Assembly: GCA_020403265.1 (NCBI GenBank)
Contig: JADBXZ010000035.1
Location: 62,001-126,000 of the forward strand
Direction of reading: 5' to 3'
DNA length: 64,000 nt
Origin: Bacteroidota bacterium
Lineage (GTDB): Bacteria; Bacteroidota; Bacteroidia; B-17B0; Aurantibacillaceae
The notes beneath the pieces are model-generated. The model was not told where the DNA came from. It saw only the letters and a program-made list of their open reading frames with translations, and did no database searches. A program made the translations under genes and the position numbers. Shown here in pieces: positions 52,269 through 61,421 of the stretch; position 1 is the first letter of the stretch, and the number at the start of each line of letters is the position of its first letter.

Positions 52269-55118
52269 TTACTCGACAACCAGCTTAAGAAATTTTGAAT
52301 CTTTAGATGATTCTGAGTTAATTTTAATAATGTAAATCCCTTTAGAAAAGGTTGAACAATCAACATTTAAATTACCATTAACCTCCTTGCGTCGATAAAT
52401 CCTCTTCCCTATTCCATCGTATATTTCAACTGTATAATAGGCTAAATCATTGCGATGAATACAAAAGTTATTTTTTGCCGGGTTTGGAATTAATTGAATG
52501 GATTCTGTTTTACTATTATTTGATTCCAGATCAGTACAAGTTAAAACAAATTGCGTATACGTGCTTTGTGCCGTACAATTATTTACACTGTTGGCATTTA
52601 CTGTGTATGTACTTGTTACAGTTGGTGTAATTATTAAATTCGACCCACTAAAACCAGAACTCCAAGTATAGGTAAATGGTCCAGATGGTCCACTGCCACT
52701 AGCCGTAAGTGTTGCAGAGGAACCTGCGCAAAGGCTTGGTTGACTTGATGTAATTGCAACTGCAGCAGCAGAAGGTTGTGTTATAGTTGTTGTGAGTGTA
52801 GCTGCAGACCCACAAGTGCTTGTTACAATACAAGTATATACATTTGGAGCCAAGCCTGTTGCCAAAACAGAATTGCCTCCGGTAGGAGACCATGAATAAG
52901 TTAAGCCGGTTGGGTTAGAATTAATAATAACGGATGCAGTACCATTTGCATAACCATTACATGTCACTTGCGTGGAAATAATATCCGCTAATACCTCAGG
53001 GCAATCATACAGTTTAACCAAAAAACCATCGAAACCGCCACCACCATAGACAGATTGGTGAGAACCCATTGAAGCAATAGCTATACCACTATTGGTAGAA
53101 CTTCTTCCGGCGATGTAAATATTATAATTAATATCGATGCAACCAGCCAGAGGATAATCATTTCCTATTTCGCCATAGTAGGTTCCCCATTTTCTGGTAC
53201 CATTAGTGCCATCAAATTTAACTAAATAGCCGTCAAAGCTTCCACCGCCAAAAACGCTTTGATAGCTTGAGGATGTGGCCATAACAGTTCCTGTGCTGCT
53301 ACCGGTTTGGCCGGTTAAATAAACATCGTTAACTGCATCAGTAAAACAAGAAACACCATCTTCATAATCGATCCCACCATACAAGGTTCCCCAAATTCTG
53401 GTTCCAGCTGAATTAAATTTCGCAAGATATGCATCTGCAAATCCTCCACCAAAGATTGTTTGATGCGCGCCCGGAGAACATACGAGAATACCACCGCCAG
53501 TATCTGTTGAACCAGAAATATAAATAGAACCAGCGGCGTCAACATTGCAACCAGATCCTGTTTCTTCATTAAAACCTCCGTAATACGTAGCCCATTGCCT
53601 CACACCGCTGGAATTAAATTTCACCAAATATGCATCTTTTGATCCACCGCCAAAGGTAGGTTGGTGACTTGCTGCACTGGCTATATTTGTGCCTGTGTTA
53701 GATGTTGAATTACCTACAATATAAATATTTCCAGCGTTATCTGCATCACACCCAAATGCATATTCCGCTCCAAAATCCCCATAATAGGTTCCCCAAAGTC
53801 TGGTGCCGGTTGGCGAAAACTTAGCCACAAAGGCATCCCATGCACCTCCGCCGTAAACGGACTGATGCGCAGCTGAAGTAGCAATTGCAGTTCCGCCAGT
53901 TGAGGAAGTATATCCGCAAAGAATAACGTTTCCTAAATTATCAATTGTAACCCCTTGCCCGTATGCATTCATTATTCCATTATAATAAGTTCCCCATTGC
54001 CTTACACCATTTGAATTAAATTTCACCAAAAACGCATCAACATTTCCGTTTAAGCTTGATTGATGAGCCCCAGGCGTGCTAATCCCGCTATTAGAATCTG
54101 TATAACCACTAACATATAAATTATTAGTTGCGTCAAAGGTAATGGCTGTTGCCACATCTAACGTTGTTCCACCATAGTAGGTGCCCCATAAACGAACACC
54201 GTTAGTGTTAAATTTTGCAACAAAGGCATCGTTCGTTCCACCCGCATAAACTAATTGATGTGAACCCGCTGTAGCAATGTTGCCTGTTGATTGCGTGTAA
54301 CCACAGATGTATACGTCTCCATTGTTATCAACTGTATTGCCATACGCAAAATCATTTCCGCTGCCGCCATAATAGGTTCCCCAATAGCGAATCATAGGGT
54401 CGATAGTTAATGGTAAACTTTTATCGTAATCACTCACTTTAAAACTAACCACGTTACCGTTTAATTGCCAACTAACCGGTATTGTTTGTTTTCCTTGAAA
54501 AGCAATTGGCGCCTCCTCTATTAAGTTACCTAACGGCGTTTGGATAACTAATTCTCCCGCCTTATTAATGGACAAATTTGCTCCCTTGATTTGTAATTGT
54601 ATGGCGCGCGGATCTGAACCGGGATTTAAAATAAAATCGTATTTCAAATTAGATTTTACAGAGTACCACTTTAAATCAATAAAAGGATACAGATTTTTGT
54701 AAGTGATAATTTGATAAGAATGAACGTTTAAATAAGTTGATTCAGAAGAATAATAGTTTGTTGTTGAGATGGCTTGTTGACTCGGCTCAATTAATTGCCC
54801 GGAGGCATTTAGCCATTGTAAATCAACTCGATAAAATTCCGTTTTACCGGATGATACCATTTTTTTTACCGAAAGTGGATTGTGAGCAATGTCTTCAAGG
54901 GGTAACGGTTTACTTAACTGATAACTCATACCCTTTGACTTAAAGTGAACAGAAAACTGCTTATGCGTTGCTGTGTAAAAAACAGTCTTATTTGGCTCCC
55001 CAAATTGATTTTTAACCTGCCCAAAATTTTGTTCGAACAAGACTTGAGCCGGACTCTTAGTTGTAAATCCTAAAATTAAACTTAAAATAACTATTTTAAT
55101 CCGGTATTTCCGCTTCAC
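52269..55118 (-). CDS. Large T9SS-secreted SBBP-repeat surface protein
   Basis: 949 residues. A GTG start gives a signal peptide (about 1-24). Then: a DUF7948-type N-terminal domain (about 26-240), seven beta-propeller SBBP repeats (about 246-704, each opening W-G-T-Y-Y-G-G and ending DAFLVKFN), a SprB-like repeat (about 714-765, NGYANGTASVIINSNPTGLT), an Ig-like segment (about 790-860) and a T9SS type A sorting domain (about 880-949, SIQLIPNPAKNNFCIH). Probably a cell-surface adhesin or gliding-related protein. An ATG at 55126 is out of frame and ends at once, supporting GTG. Confidence 0.88.
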   Translation of the reverse strand: MKRKYRIKIVILSLILGFTTKSPAQVLFEQNFGQVKNQFGEPNKTVFYTATHKQFSVHFKSKGMSYQLSKPLPLEDIAHNPLSVKKMVSSGKTEFYRVDLQWLNASGQLIEPSQQAISTTNYYSSESTYLNVHSYQIITYKNLYPFIDLKWYSVKSNLKYDFILNPGSDPRAIQLQIKGANLSINKAGELVIQTPLGNLIEEAPIAFQGKQTIPVSWQLNGNVVSFKVSDYDKSLPLTIDPMIRYWGTYYGGSGNDFAYGNTVDNNGDVYICGYTQSTGNIATAGSHQLVYAGGTNDAFVAKFNTNGVRLWGTYYGGTTLDVATAITFDATNNLYVSGYTDSNSGISTPGAHQSSLNGNVDAFLVKFNSNGVRQWGTYYNGIMNAYGQGVTIDNLGNVILCGYTSSTGGTAIATSAAHQSVYGGGAWDAFVAKFSPTGTRLWGTYYGDFGAEYAFGCDADNAGNIYIVGNSTSNTGTNIASAASHQPTFGGGSKDAYLVKFNSSGVRQWATYYGGFNEETGSGCNVDAAGSIYISGSTDTGGGILVCSPGAHQTIFGGGFADAYLAKFNSAGTRIWGTLYGGIDYEDGVSCFTDAVNDVYLTGQTGSSTGTVMATSSSYQSVFGGGSFDGYLVKFDGTNGTRKWGTYYGEIGNDYPLAGCIDINYNIYIAGRSSTNSGIAIASMGSHQSVYGGGGFDGFLVKLYDCPEVLADIISTQVTCNGYANGTASVIINSNPTGLTYSWSPTGGNSVLATGLAPNVYTCIVTSTCGSAATLTTTITQPSAAAVAITSSQPSLCAGSSATLTASGSGPSGPFTYTWSSGFSGSNLIITPTVTSTYTVNANSVNNCTAQSTYTQFVLTCTDLESNNSKTESIQLIPNPAKNNFCIHRNDLAYYTVEIYDGIGKRIYRRKEVNGNLNVDCSTFSKGIYIIKINSESSKDSKFLKLVVE
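53007..54383 (-). repeat. Seven tandem SBBP repeats within the T9SS protein
   Basis: Protein repeats of 64-68 residues (about 192-204 bp) begin near residues 246, 311, 375, 442, 509, 576 and 644. DNA identity between units is only partial, so this is protein-level repetition, not a satellite. Confidence 0.8.
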
Positions 55119-55213
55119 AAATTCATTTTAACGAAGATACAAAATTAATCCGAAAAAAAAATATTTGAAGTTTTTATATTAACCTACAGCAGTTTAAAGG
55201 CAAATACATTAGT

Positions 55214-56620
55214 TTAGTTAAGGTTAAATGTTTCGCCTTTATTAGGCAACACTACATCCTGATAACCCTCTGCCATTAATTTTTCTTTGAAGGCAACTTT
55301 AGCATTATTTTCGCCATGTACTAGAAACACTTTTTTAACTTTAGATTTTTCCTGACAAGATAGAAATTTGATCAATTCGGCATAGTCACCGTGTGCGCTG
55401 TATGAATCAATCACTTCTACTTCAGCATTAACCGTGTAGTATTCGCTAAAAATACGCACCGTTTTTTTCCCTGAACGTATATCACCTCCTAATGAATTAG
55501 GTGAACAATAACCTACTACCAACACCGTATTTTTTGGGTCAGAAATGTTATGTGCCAAGTGATGTTTAATTCTGCCGGCGTCCATCATCCCCGAAGCTGA
55601 AATGATCACACAGGCTTCTTTACTTTGATTTAATTTCATGGAATCTACACGTTCTCTAATGTAGGTTAGATTATTAAAGCCAAAAGGATCTAAATCTGTT
55701 TGAATGTAATTTTGTAATTTTTCATTAAAACAATCCACGTGCTCTCTCATCACATCAGTGATACTGGCCGACATTGGACTATCCACGTAAACTTTAATTT
55801 CGGGGAGTAAGCCTTTATTTTTAAGTTTATCTAAAATAAAAACAATCTCTTGTGTTCTTCCCAAACTAAATGCGGGGATAATTAATTTTCCTTTCTTTTC
55901 CAGGCACGTATGGGTAATAACATTTAATAAGTGAGTTTCAGCATCTGTATCCGTTTCGTGCAGTTTATCACCATAAGTTGACTCACAAATGATATAATCT
56001 GCCTGCGGAAATGGTTCGGGATCCTTTAGCAATAAATCATTATACCTGCCAACATCGCCTGAAAAAGTAACTTTAATTAACTGTCCGTCCGGTTTAGTTA
56101 ATTCCAAATTTACAACCGCGCTACCTAAAATATGTCCGGCATCTGTATACATAAAACTTATTTCATCATTCAACACATGACGATGATGATAGGGTATAAC
56201 TTTAAAATGTTTTAAACATTTTTCGACATCCTTTTTTGTATAAAGCGGTTTTAATGGATCCAGTTGCTTAGCTACTCTTATTTTGTTTACATGATCTATA
56301 TCACTTTGATGAATGTTAGCACTGTCATATAAAAGCACCTCTACAACCGGCAACGTTGCAGGCGTGCAATAAATGGAGCCAATAAAACCTTGCTTTACCA
56401 GTAATGGCAAGTTACCGGAATGGTCAATATGTGCATGCGATAGAATAACAGTATCAATTGTGGCCGGTTCAAAACCAAAGTGACGGTTTAAGGTATCTGT
56501 TTGTTTACCCATTCCTTGGTATAAACCACAATCTAACAACACATTATAACCTGAGGTTGTAGTAATAACATGCTTACTACCGGTAACGGTTTCTGTGGCA
56601 CCAAAAAATTTTACTTTCAT
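55214..56620 (-). CDS. Beta-CASP metallo-beta-lactamase hydrolase (RNA-processing type)
   Basis: 468 residues: MBL domain with the zinc motif SHAHIDHSGNLPLLVKQG (HxHxDH), TDAGHILGSAVV and a β-CASP insert (IPAFSLGRTQEIVFILDKL), then a C-terminal RMMBL metal motif SAHGDYAELI with HGENNAK. This is the YsH1/CPSF-like or 'MBL fold metallo-hydrolase RNA specificity' family, nucleases or related phosphodiesterases acting on RNA. It is the last gene after the XRE-like regulator on the minus strand, 40 bp away. Confidence 0.92.
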   Translation of the reverse strand: MKVKFFGATETVTGSKHVITTTSGYNVLLDCGLYQGMGKQTDTLNRHFGFEPATIDTVILSHAHIDHSGNLPLLVKQGFIGSIYCTPATLPVVEVLLYDSANIHQSDIDHVNKIRVAKQLDPLKPLYTKKDVEKCLKHFKVIPYHHRHVLNDEISFMYTDAGHILGSAVVNLELTKPDGQLIKVTFSGDVGRYNDLLLKDPEPFPQADYIICESTYGDKLHETDTDAETHLLNVITHTCLEKKGKLIIPAFSLGRTQEIVFILDKLKNKGLLPEIKVYVDSPMSASITDVMREHVDCFNEKLQNYIQTDLDPFGFNNLTYIRERVDSMKLNQSKEACVIISASGMMDAGRIKHHLAHNISDPKNTVLVVGYCSPNSLGGDIRSGKKTVRIFSEYYTVNAEVEVIDSYSAHGDYAELIKFLSCQEKSKVKKVFLVHGENNAKVAFKEKLMAEGYQDVVLPNKGETFNLN

Positions 56621-56660
56621 TTATTTAAATTATTAAGATGGAAGAAGAAATAAAAAGAAC

Positions 56661-57008
56661 TTACCCTAAGGTATTCAATTGTTCTTCTTTTAATAGAATG
56701 ATTTGCTTTAAGAGGATTATTTCTTCCTCCAATTGCTCTTTACTTTTGTTGGCGTCGTCTCCTGTCCATAGTTTATTTATATAATATGGTTTTTCAAGAT
56801 TCAACAAATTTTGATTATCACTTCTAAAAAAACTGTAAAGCGGAACTCTTAATGCTTTCGAAATAAGTTCAAGATTGCGTAAATCGAGGGTTTTATTATT
56901 TAATTCATTGCTTAATTCTTCTTCGGGCATATTTAAAAAATCTGCCAATTGTGCGAAGGTGTAATTCTCTTTCTCGAGAATTTTAATAAGTTGTGATTTT
57001 ATATCCAT
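56661..57008 (-). CDS. XRE-like helix-turn-helix protein with C-terminal coiled coil
   Basis: 115 residues. Residues about 5-60 resemble the XRE/Cro fold (FAQLADFLNMPEEELSNELN, then LISKALRVPLYSFF), and 85-113 form a Glu/Leu-rich coiled coil (QLEEEIILLKQIILLKEEQL), a layout seen in small Bacteroidota regulators. It probably dimerises and binds DNA; no target is known. It lies 20 bp after the anti-sigma gene and may be in the same operon. Assignment is moderately secure. Confidence 0.7.
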   Translation of the reverse strand: MDIKSQLIKILEKENYTFAQLADFLNMPEEELSNELNNKTLDLRNLELISKALRVPLYSFFRSDNQNLLNLEKPYYINKLWTGDDANKSKEQLEEEIILLKQIILLKEEQLNTLG

Positions 57009-57027
57009 TTCCAGAACATTAAATTAC

Positions 57028-58413
57028 CTATTTTTTTTCAATTCCAAATGAATTATAGGCAATAGTATATTCATTATTGAAATCTTTGGCCTTTAAAGAC
57101 TTTAAACCAAGTCCATTTAGATTATTGGCAAGTTTCACGGCTTTACTCCAGAGATTAGATTTTTTAACATTGACCGTTGGCTTTTTAATGTCGTCCGTTT
57201 CAGTTTCAGTGTCTTTTTCTTCATTCAAAACCAATATCGCCTCGGTTTTTTCTTCTGAAAAGGTTGGTGTAGTGCTATTACTAATTGGTATTGTTAAAGT
57301 ATACTCGGGATTGGAATTTATAGTTGGTTGAACTGTTTGGTTAACAATAGCTAATTGTTTATCAATATTTAATGTTGTAGTATCATTTCCTACTGATTGA
57401 TTATAAGGTTTAGTGTTAGTATATTTTACAAGCATTTTATTTTTATAATTTGGTTTTGTTGATGCCAAATTTGACGCTTGATTTGATTTTGGGTTCGAAT
57501 AAGTACTTCCAATATTTATTTGATTTTTTAAAAGAATTTTTGCTGAAACTCTGCCCTCCTTATCAGAATCCTTTAAGAATAAAACCAGCATACTTAATGT
57601 AAAAACCATGGTTGCTGCTGCAGACCAAAACTTTGTCTTCCCAAATAAACTAATAACTTTTGTTGGTTGTTTTTTCAGTTCCTGCTTAAATGGATAAGTA
57701 ACATTTAAATCAGACTTAGAAACTGTTTTTTGATAGCGTATTAATTCTTCTTTTTCAATATTAGTTAAACTTTGTTCACTTAAGCCACCTTCCAAAACAA
57801 GAATAGTTTTGTTTGAAATAATTAAATCATCCTCTGTTCTGTATAAAAGTTGTTTATCAACTATTTCAATTTCAGGAATCAATTGAGTTGCTATATAAGC
57901 CTTCAATTGCTTTTGTATAGCTTTATTTTCAAGTAATTCGTCTTCAAAACATAATTTGTCATCATCGGTTAAATTACCTTCCATGTAATCAAAAATTCTT
58001 TTTTGATTACTAAAAAAATCCTGGATATAGACTAAATTTTTGTCTAATTTTAAATGCTCAAGTTCTTTACTAAAATAAGTTTGTTTGTATCTATTGAGTA
58101 GTTTATGAAGTTCATGATTTGATTTTAAATCATTTTCAAAGTCCTCTAATTCAATTGCACTAAGCAGCCCTTCTAAAAAAGAAATAACTTTTTTATTTTC
58201 AGTTGATTGAGTCTCTCTTTTTAAACTATTTTTTAAATCAAAATCCGAATTCAATGGTTCAACTTTTGGCAATTCCACTGCCTCAAATTCAATTCCTAAC
58301 TCCGGATGCTGATCAGCAAATCTTTTCAATTCTATTGTTAATTCAGCATTCAGATTACCTTCATAATAATCAAGCAAAAAGGCTTCGTAATTATTTATAT
58401 TAATAGATTCCAT
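57028..58413 (-). CDS. Putative anti-sigma factor with repeated N-terminal modules
   Basis: 461 residues. Four related helical segments lie in the N-terminal half: FLLDYYEGNLNAELTIELKR (about 12-31), ISFLEGLLSAIELEDFENDL (77-96), FDYMEGNLTDDDKLCFEDEL (141-160) and ILVLEGGLSEQSLTNIEKEE (204-223), each centred on [Y/F/L]xEGxL. A membrane helix spans 262-280 and a Ser/Thr/Asn-rich periplasmic part follows. The start overlaps the stop of the ECF sigma gene as TAATG. Topology and coupling indicate an anti-sigma factor whose cytoplasmic repeats bind sigma; the zinc motif of ZAS-type factors is absent. Confidence 0.7.
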   Translation of the reverse strand: MESININNYEAFLLDYYEGNLNAELTIELKRFADQHPELGIEFEAVELPKVEPLNSDFDLKNSLKRETQSTENKKVISFLEGLLSAIELEDFENDLKSNHELHKLLNRYKQTYFSKELEHLKLDKNLVYIQDFFSNQKRIFDYMEGNLTDDDKLCFEDELLENKAIQKQLKAYIATQLIPEIEIVDKQLLYRTEDDLIISNKTILVLEGGLSEQSLTNIEKEELIRYQKTVSKSDLNVTYPFKQELKKQPTKVISLFGKTKFWSAAATMVFTLSMLVLFLKDSDKEGRVSAKILLKNQINIGSTYSNPKSNQASNLASTKPNYKNKMLVKYTNTKPYNQSVGNDTTTLNIDKQLAIVNQTVQPTINSNPEYTLTIPISNSTTPTFSEEKTEAILVLNEEKDTETETDDIKKPTVNVKKSNLWSKAVKLANNLNGLGLKSLKAKDFNNEYTIAYNSFGIEKK

Positions 58414-58931
58414 TATACCAGCACCTCCATCCTTCCAATATAATTTTTCAAAAAATTACGTGCTCTGAAAATATAAACTTTTACTTGGCTTTCCGAAAGT
58501 CCTGTTATTTGACCAATTTCGGCGTAATCATAACCTTCATAATCACGCAACAGAATAACAGATTTTTGAATTTCCGGTAATTGATCTAAACCTGCATTTA
58601 ATATTTCTTTAATGTCAGAATATTGCTTTGTGTGACTATGTGAATTAAAGTCAACTTCAGAAAAATTTGTTTGTTTTTTTTGCTTACGTGTAAAATCAAT
58701 TAAGGTGTGGTAAGCAGCCGTAAATAAGTATGATTTGGATTTAGTCGCCTCAATTGTCTCTACTTTTATCCACATTTTCTCAAACGTATCCTGTACAATA
58801 TCCTTAGCATTATCCTTATCCTTTATATGCTTAAGAATAAATCGATAAACAGCATCTGCATACTCATCAACACATTGGTTATATTCGGAAATAGTCAAAC
58901 TTAATAATGTAATAATGTTGAGACGTTGCAA
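58413..58931 (-). CDS. ECF-type RNA polymerase sigma factor (second)
   Basis: 172 residues at the longest start. Region 2 (about 18-75) holds YRFILKHIKDKDNAKDIVQD and SYLFTAAYHTLIDFTRKQKK; region 4 (about 110-165) holds QLPEIQKSVILLRDYEGYDY and a helix-turn-helix EIGQITGLSESQVKVYIFRA. No in-frame ATG exists near the start: the longest uses TTG at 58931, while the TTG at 58898 (TISEYNQCVDEYADAV follows) fits family lengths better. A TAAATTTG -7 box at 58947-58954 (minus) is compatible with both. It is coupled to the anti-sigma gene. Confidence 0.9.
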   Translation of the reverse strand: MQRLNIITLLSLTISEYNQCVDEYADAVYRFILKHIKDKDNAKDIVQDTFEKMWIKVETIEATKSKSYLFTAAYHTLIDFTRKQKKQTNFSEVDFNSHSHTKQYSDIKEILNAGLDQLPEIQKSVILLRDYEGYDYAEIGQITGLSESQVKVYIFRARNFLKNYIGRMEVLV

Positions 58932-58976
58932 AGCCTCAAATAGTTACAAATTTAATTACTTTTATGTAATTGTATA

Positions 58977-59489
58977 TCAAATACTTAAAATTAATTCAAT
59001 AGTTTTTTCCAAATTTTCAGGATCAACTTCCGCATAATCCCATTGTAAAACTTTTAAATAGTTAATATTAAGTTGACGAATTAAATCACGACTAAATTTA
59101 TTCTCTCGTAAACTATCTTTTTGCCATTGAATTGAATTATTAATAACCAAAACTAAATCATAGTTACATTTTGGTAGAATTTGTTCTATAAATTCTATTT
59201 GCTGATTGAATTCTAATTCTGCCCAAATTTTTAACGTTATTAGATTTGTATCACAAAATAAAAATTGATTAGCCTCCTTAACCAAAATTGATTCATTATG
59301 CAATTGCTGTTTCGCAATTAACTCAATATCTGACAGTTGACACGAGTTGATTGATTTTGATTCAAAGTAGGTTCTTGCATATTCGGGTACCCATGTTGTA
59401 TTAAAATGTTGAGCTAATTTTTGACAGAGTGTTGTTTTGCCTGTACTTTCAGCTCCAATGACTGCTATTTTTTTAACACTTTTTTCCAT
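58977..59489 (-). CDS. NadR-like nucleoside kinase (AAA ATPase)
   Basis: 170 residues, corresponding to the C-terminal ribosylnicotinamide-kinase part of NadR without the NMN adenylyltransferase or HTH domains. Walker A GAESTGKTT is at 12-20, followed by WVPEYARTYFESK (the nucleoside-binding E-Y-A-R) and FLFCDTNLITLKIWAE (Walker B-like). In its family it phosphorylates nicotinamide riboside to NMN. It overlaps pnuC by 25 bp, which fits import followed by phosphorylation trapping. With the ThiE-like gene upstream, thiamine or another vitamin cannot be excluded as the real substrate. Confidence 0.85.
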   Translation of the reverse strand: MEKSVKKIAVIGAESTGKTTLCQKLAQHFNTTWVPEYARTYFESKSINSCQLSDIELIAKQQLHNESILVKEANQFLFCDTNLITLKIWAELEFNQQIEFIEQILPKCNYDLVLVINNSIQWQKDSLRENKFSRDLIRQLNINYLKVLQWDYAEVDPENLEKTIELILSI

Positions 59490-60013
59490 TCAAAAAAACC
59501 GGCCAATGCAACGGCAGAGAAAATTAAATATAAAACTGCAAATAAATACATTTGCTTACTAACATATAATCCCACGTAAGCTAAATCAATTGCAACCCAA
59601 AACAACCAGTTTTCAATCCATTTTTTAATCATCATGAATGTAGTTGCTAAACTTAAAGTTGTTAAAACAGCATCTAACAGTACTTTATCTCCCTTAAAGG
59701 CAATTAAAACATAATATATGCCAAAAAATAATATAATTGAAAATAATAAGAGTAATAAAAGAAATTTCGTTGGTATTGTGCTAATTATAAAGCTTGATTT
59801 TTCTGCCTTAAACCATTGGTGCCAGCCATAAAATCCATAGATTAAAAAAACTATTTGTAAGGCAGCATCACCATAGAGACGTTGTTGAAAAAATGCAATC
59901 AAGCTGGCAATCACCCCTACTAAGGAAATAGGCCAACAAAAAGTATTTTGACGAATAGTTAAGACAACACCTAGAATTCCAAAAATAAAAGCAATCCAAT
60001 CAAGAAAAGCCAT
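59465..60013 (-). CDS. pnuC: PnuC-family vitamin (nicotinamide riboside) transporter
   Basis: 182 residues with about six to seven membrane helices, the PnuC topology. Conserved features include FIFGILGVVLTIRQNTFCWP near the start, the FQQRLYGDAALQIVFLIYGFYGWHQW segment (aromatic substrate gate), and KWIENWLFWVAIDLAYVGLY. PnuC transports nicotinamide riboside by facilitated diffusion, relying on kinase trapping; PnuT and PnuX relatives carry thiamine and riboflavin. It begins exactly at the end of the ThiE-like gene and overlaps the kinase gene. Confidence 0.9.
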   Translation of the reverse strand: MAFLDWIAFIFGILGVVLTIRQNTFCWPISLVGVIASLIAFFQQRLYGDAALQIVFLIYGFYGWHQWFKAEKSSFIISTIPTKFLLLLLLFSIILFFGIYYVLIAFKGDKVLLDAVLTTLSLATTFMMIKKWIENWLFWVAIDLAYVGLYVSKQMYLFAVLYLIFSAVALAGFFEWKKVLKK

Positions 60014-60643
60014 TTAAAGTGGGATTTGAAGTTGTTTGAACGCGTCTACAATATTTAAAAATTGCTGAAAAGGTGTAGCAGAATTCCAGATGTAAGACTT
60101 GAATGCTATTCCGTATAACCCCATCTCTTTGCATTTACCAATTATTGCCGGATTCGTGCCACCTCTTGCTATCACTTTTTTTCCGGTTGAATTGATAACG
60201 TCCTTAATAGATTCTTCATAAAAACCACTATAAAACTCATTATTAACATTGTTAAACATAGTGCCTAACATGTAATAATCAAAATCTAATATCTCCTTTT
60301 CAAACAAAGAATTAGTTCTGGTATGATTTCGACTCTTAATTAAAGAATTTAATTTAAACTTTAACCGAAATCTAAGCCATCTGTACTTTAGTTTACTTGA
60401 TAAATGAGTAGAAGAATAGTGTACGCCTTTTAAGTTATATTTTAATATAAGTTTATGGTGTGAATGAATAATAATTCTATTGTGATATTGTTTCGGTATC
60501 TCATCAAGATACTGTTTCATGCGAACTGTTGTGAATTTAGGCTTACGAAGATGCAAAAATTGCAAGCCATGTTCAAACATTCTCGTTATGGCATCAGCTT
60601 CATCAGGAACTGTTTTTGAAGGAGTAATAACCATTAAAAGCAT
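60014..60643 (-). CDS. ThiE/TenI-like thiamine phosphate synthase family protein
   Basis: 209 residues with the ThiE/TenI TIM-barrel pattern: FEHGLQFLHLRKPK, RIIIHSHHKLILKYNLKGVH and IARGGTNPAIIGKCKEMGLY. True ThiE condenses HET-P and HMP-PP to thiamine phosphate; here the usual QLR-x-K and GVHLGQ-D motifs are changed (HLRKPK, GVHYSS), so it may be TenI-like or have altered specificity. It is followed without a gap by pnuC and the kinase gene, and preceded by the GGGPS gene 46 bp upstream. Confidence 0.8.
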   Translation of the reverse strand: MLLMVITPSKTVPDEADAITRMFEHGLQFLHLRKPKFTTVRMKQYLDEIPKQYHNRIIIHSHHKLILKYNLKGVHYSSTHLSSKLKYRWLRFRLKFKLNSLIKSRNHTRTNSLFEKEILDFDYYMLGTMFNNVNNEFYSGFYEESIKDVINSTGKKVIARGGTNPAIIGKCKEMGLYGIAFKSYIWNSATPFQQFLNIVDAFKQLQIPL

Positions 60644-60689
60644 GATAATTTCTTAAAATATAGTTAACAAATCTAATAAAATAATGGAA

Positions 60690-61421
60690 CTAACTTGATG
60701 ATGTTTGTCGAAAATATAAACCAAACGTTTTTAATAAACTTGGGTCATTTTCAAATGCATTTCCAATAACAATCAAATTTGGATTTGCTTTAATAATTCT
60801 AATTAATTTTTTTTCAGTATTAATCCCTCCACCTGCAATAATTGGTAATTGAATTAACTTTTTTATGTTTGAAATAAGTTTGTTTGATAATGGACTCTCG
60901 GCGCCGCTGCCAGCCTCTAAATAAATTAACTGAAAGCCTAATAATTCTGCTGCAACACATCTTGCTGTTATTTCAGCGTTTAGACTCAAAGGTTTTGTAT
61001 TTGTTACTTTTTGCGTTGTGCTTACCTTACCTCCATTAATCAAAACATAAGCAGTAGGAACAGTTTTAATTTTATTTTTTTTTATGCTTAATGCCACTTT
61101 ACTTTGCTTTCCTATAAGGTATTCAGCGTTGTTGCCGGAAATTAAACTCAAAAAAAGCATTCCGTCAGCTTTACTACTTACTTGATATTCATCACCAGGA
61201 AAAATCACTATAGGTAATTTAGTTTTTTTCTTTATTTGGCTGATCGTTTTTTCAAAATTATTCTTCTTAATACTGCTTCCACCGACCAAAATACAAAATA
61301 CATTATTCTTAGCCGCATCTTTAACTAATTCCAAATTAAGCTTATCGGGGTCAACAAGCATTGCCATCAAAGGCGTATTTGTTTTTTTAATAGTTTGAAT
61401 TATTTTGTTAAACTTCATCAA
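60690..61421 (-). CDS. Geranylgeranylglyceryl phosphate synthase-like protein (PcrB/GGGPS family)
   Basis: 243 residues. TIM-barrel motifs of the GGGPS/PcrB family are present: MLVDPDKLN (residues 21-29, metal and G1P site), ILVGGSS near 45, VIFPGDEYQV near 72, QLIYLEAGSGAESPLSNKLI (phosphate and allylic region), and IIAGGGINTEKK near 195. The enzyme makes a prenyl ether of sn-glycerol-1-phosphate, an archaeal-type lipid step; Bacteroidota homologues exist and their product is uncertain. The start overlaps the PPTase gene by 14 bp. Confidence 0.92.
   Translation of the reverse strand: MMKFNKIIQTIKKTNTPLMAMLVDPDKLNLELVKDAAKNNVFCILVGGSSIKKNNFEKTISQIKKKTKLPIVIFPGDEYQVSSKADGMLFLSLISGNNAEYLIGKQSKVALSIKKNKIKTVPTAYVLINGGKVSTTQKVTNTKPLSLNAEITARCVAAELLGFQLIYLEAGSGAESPLSNKLISNIKKLIQLPIIAGGGINTEKKLIRIIKANPNLIVIGNAFENDPSLLKTFGLYFRQTSSS

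Noticed and set aside
53007-54383. CRISPR-like regular repetition
   Set aside because: The units are in-frame coding repeats of about 200 bp with diverged DNA, not short direct repeats with unique spacers.
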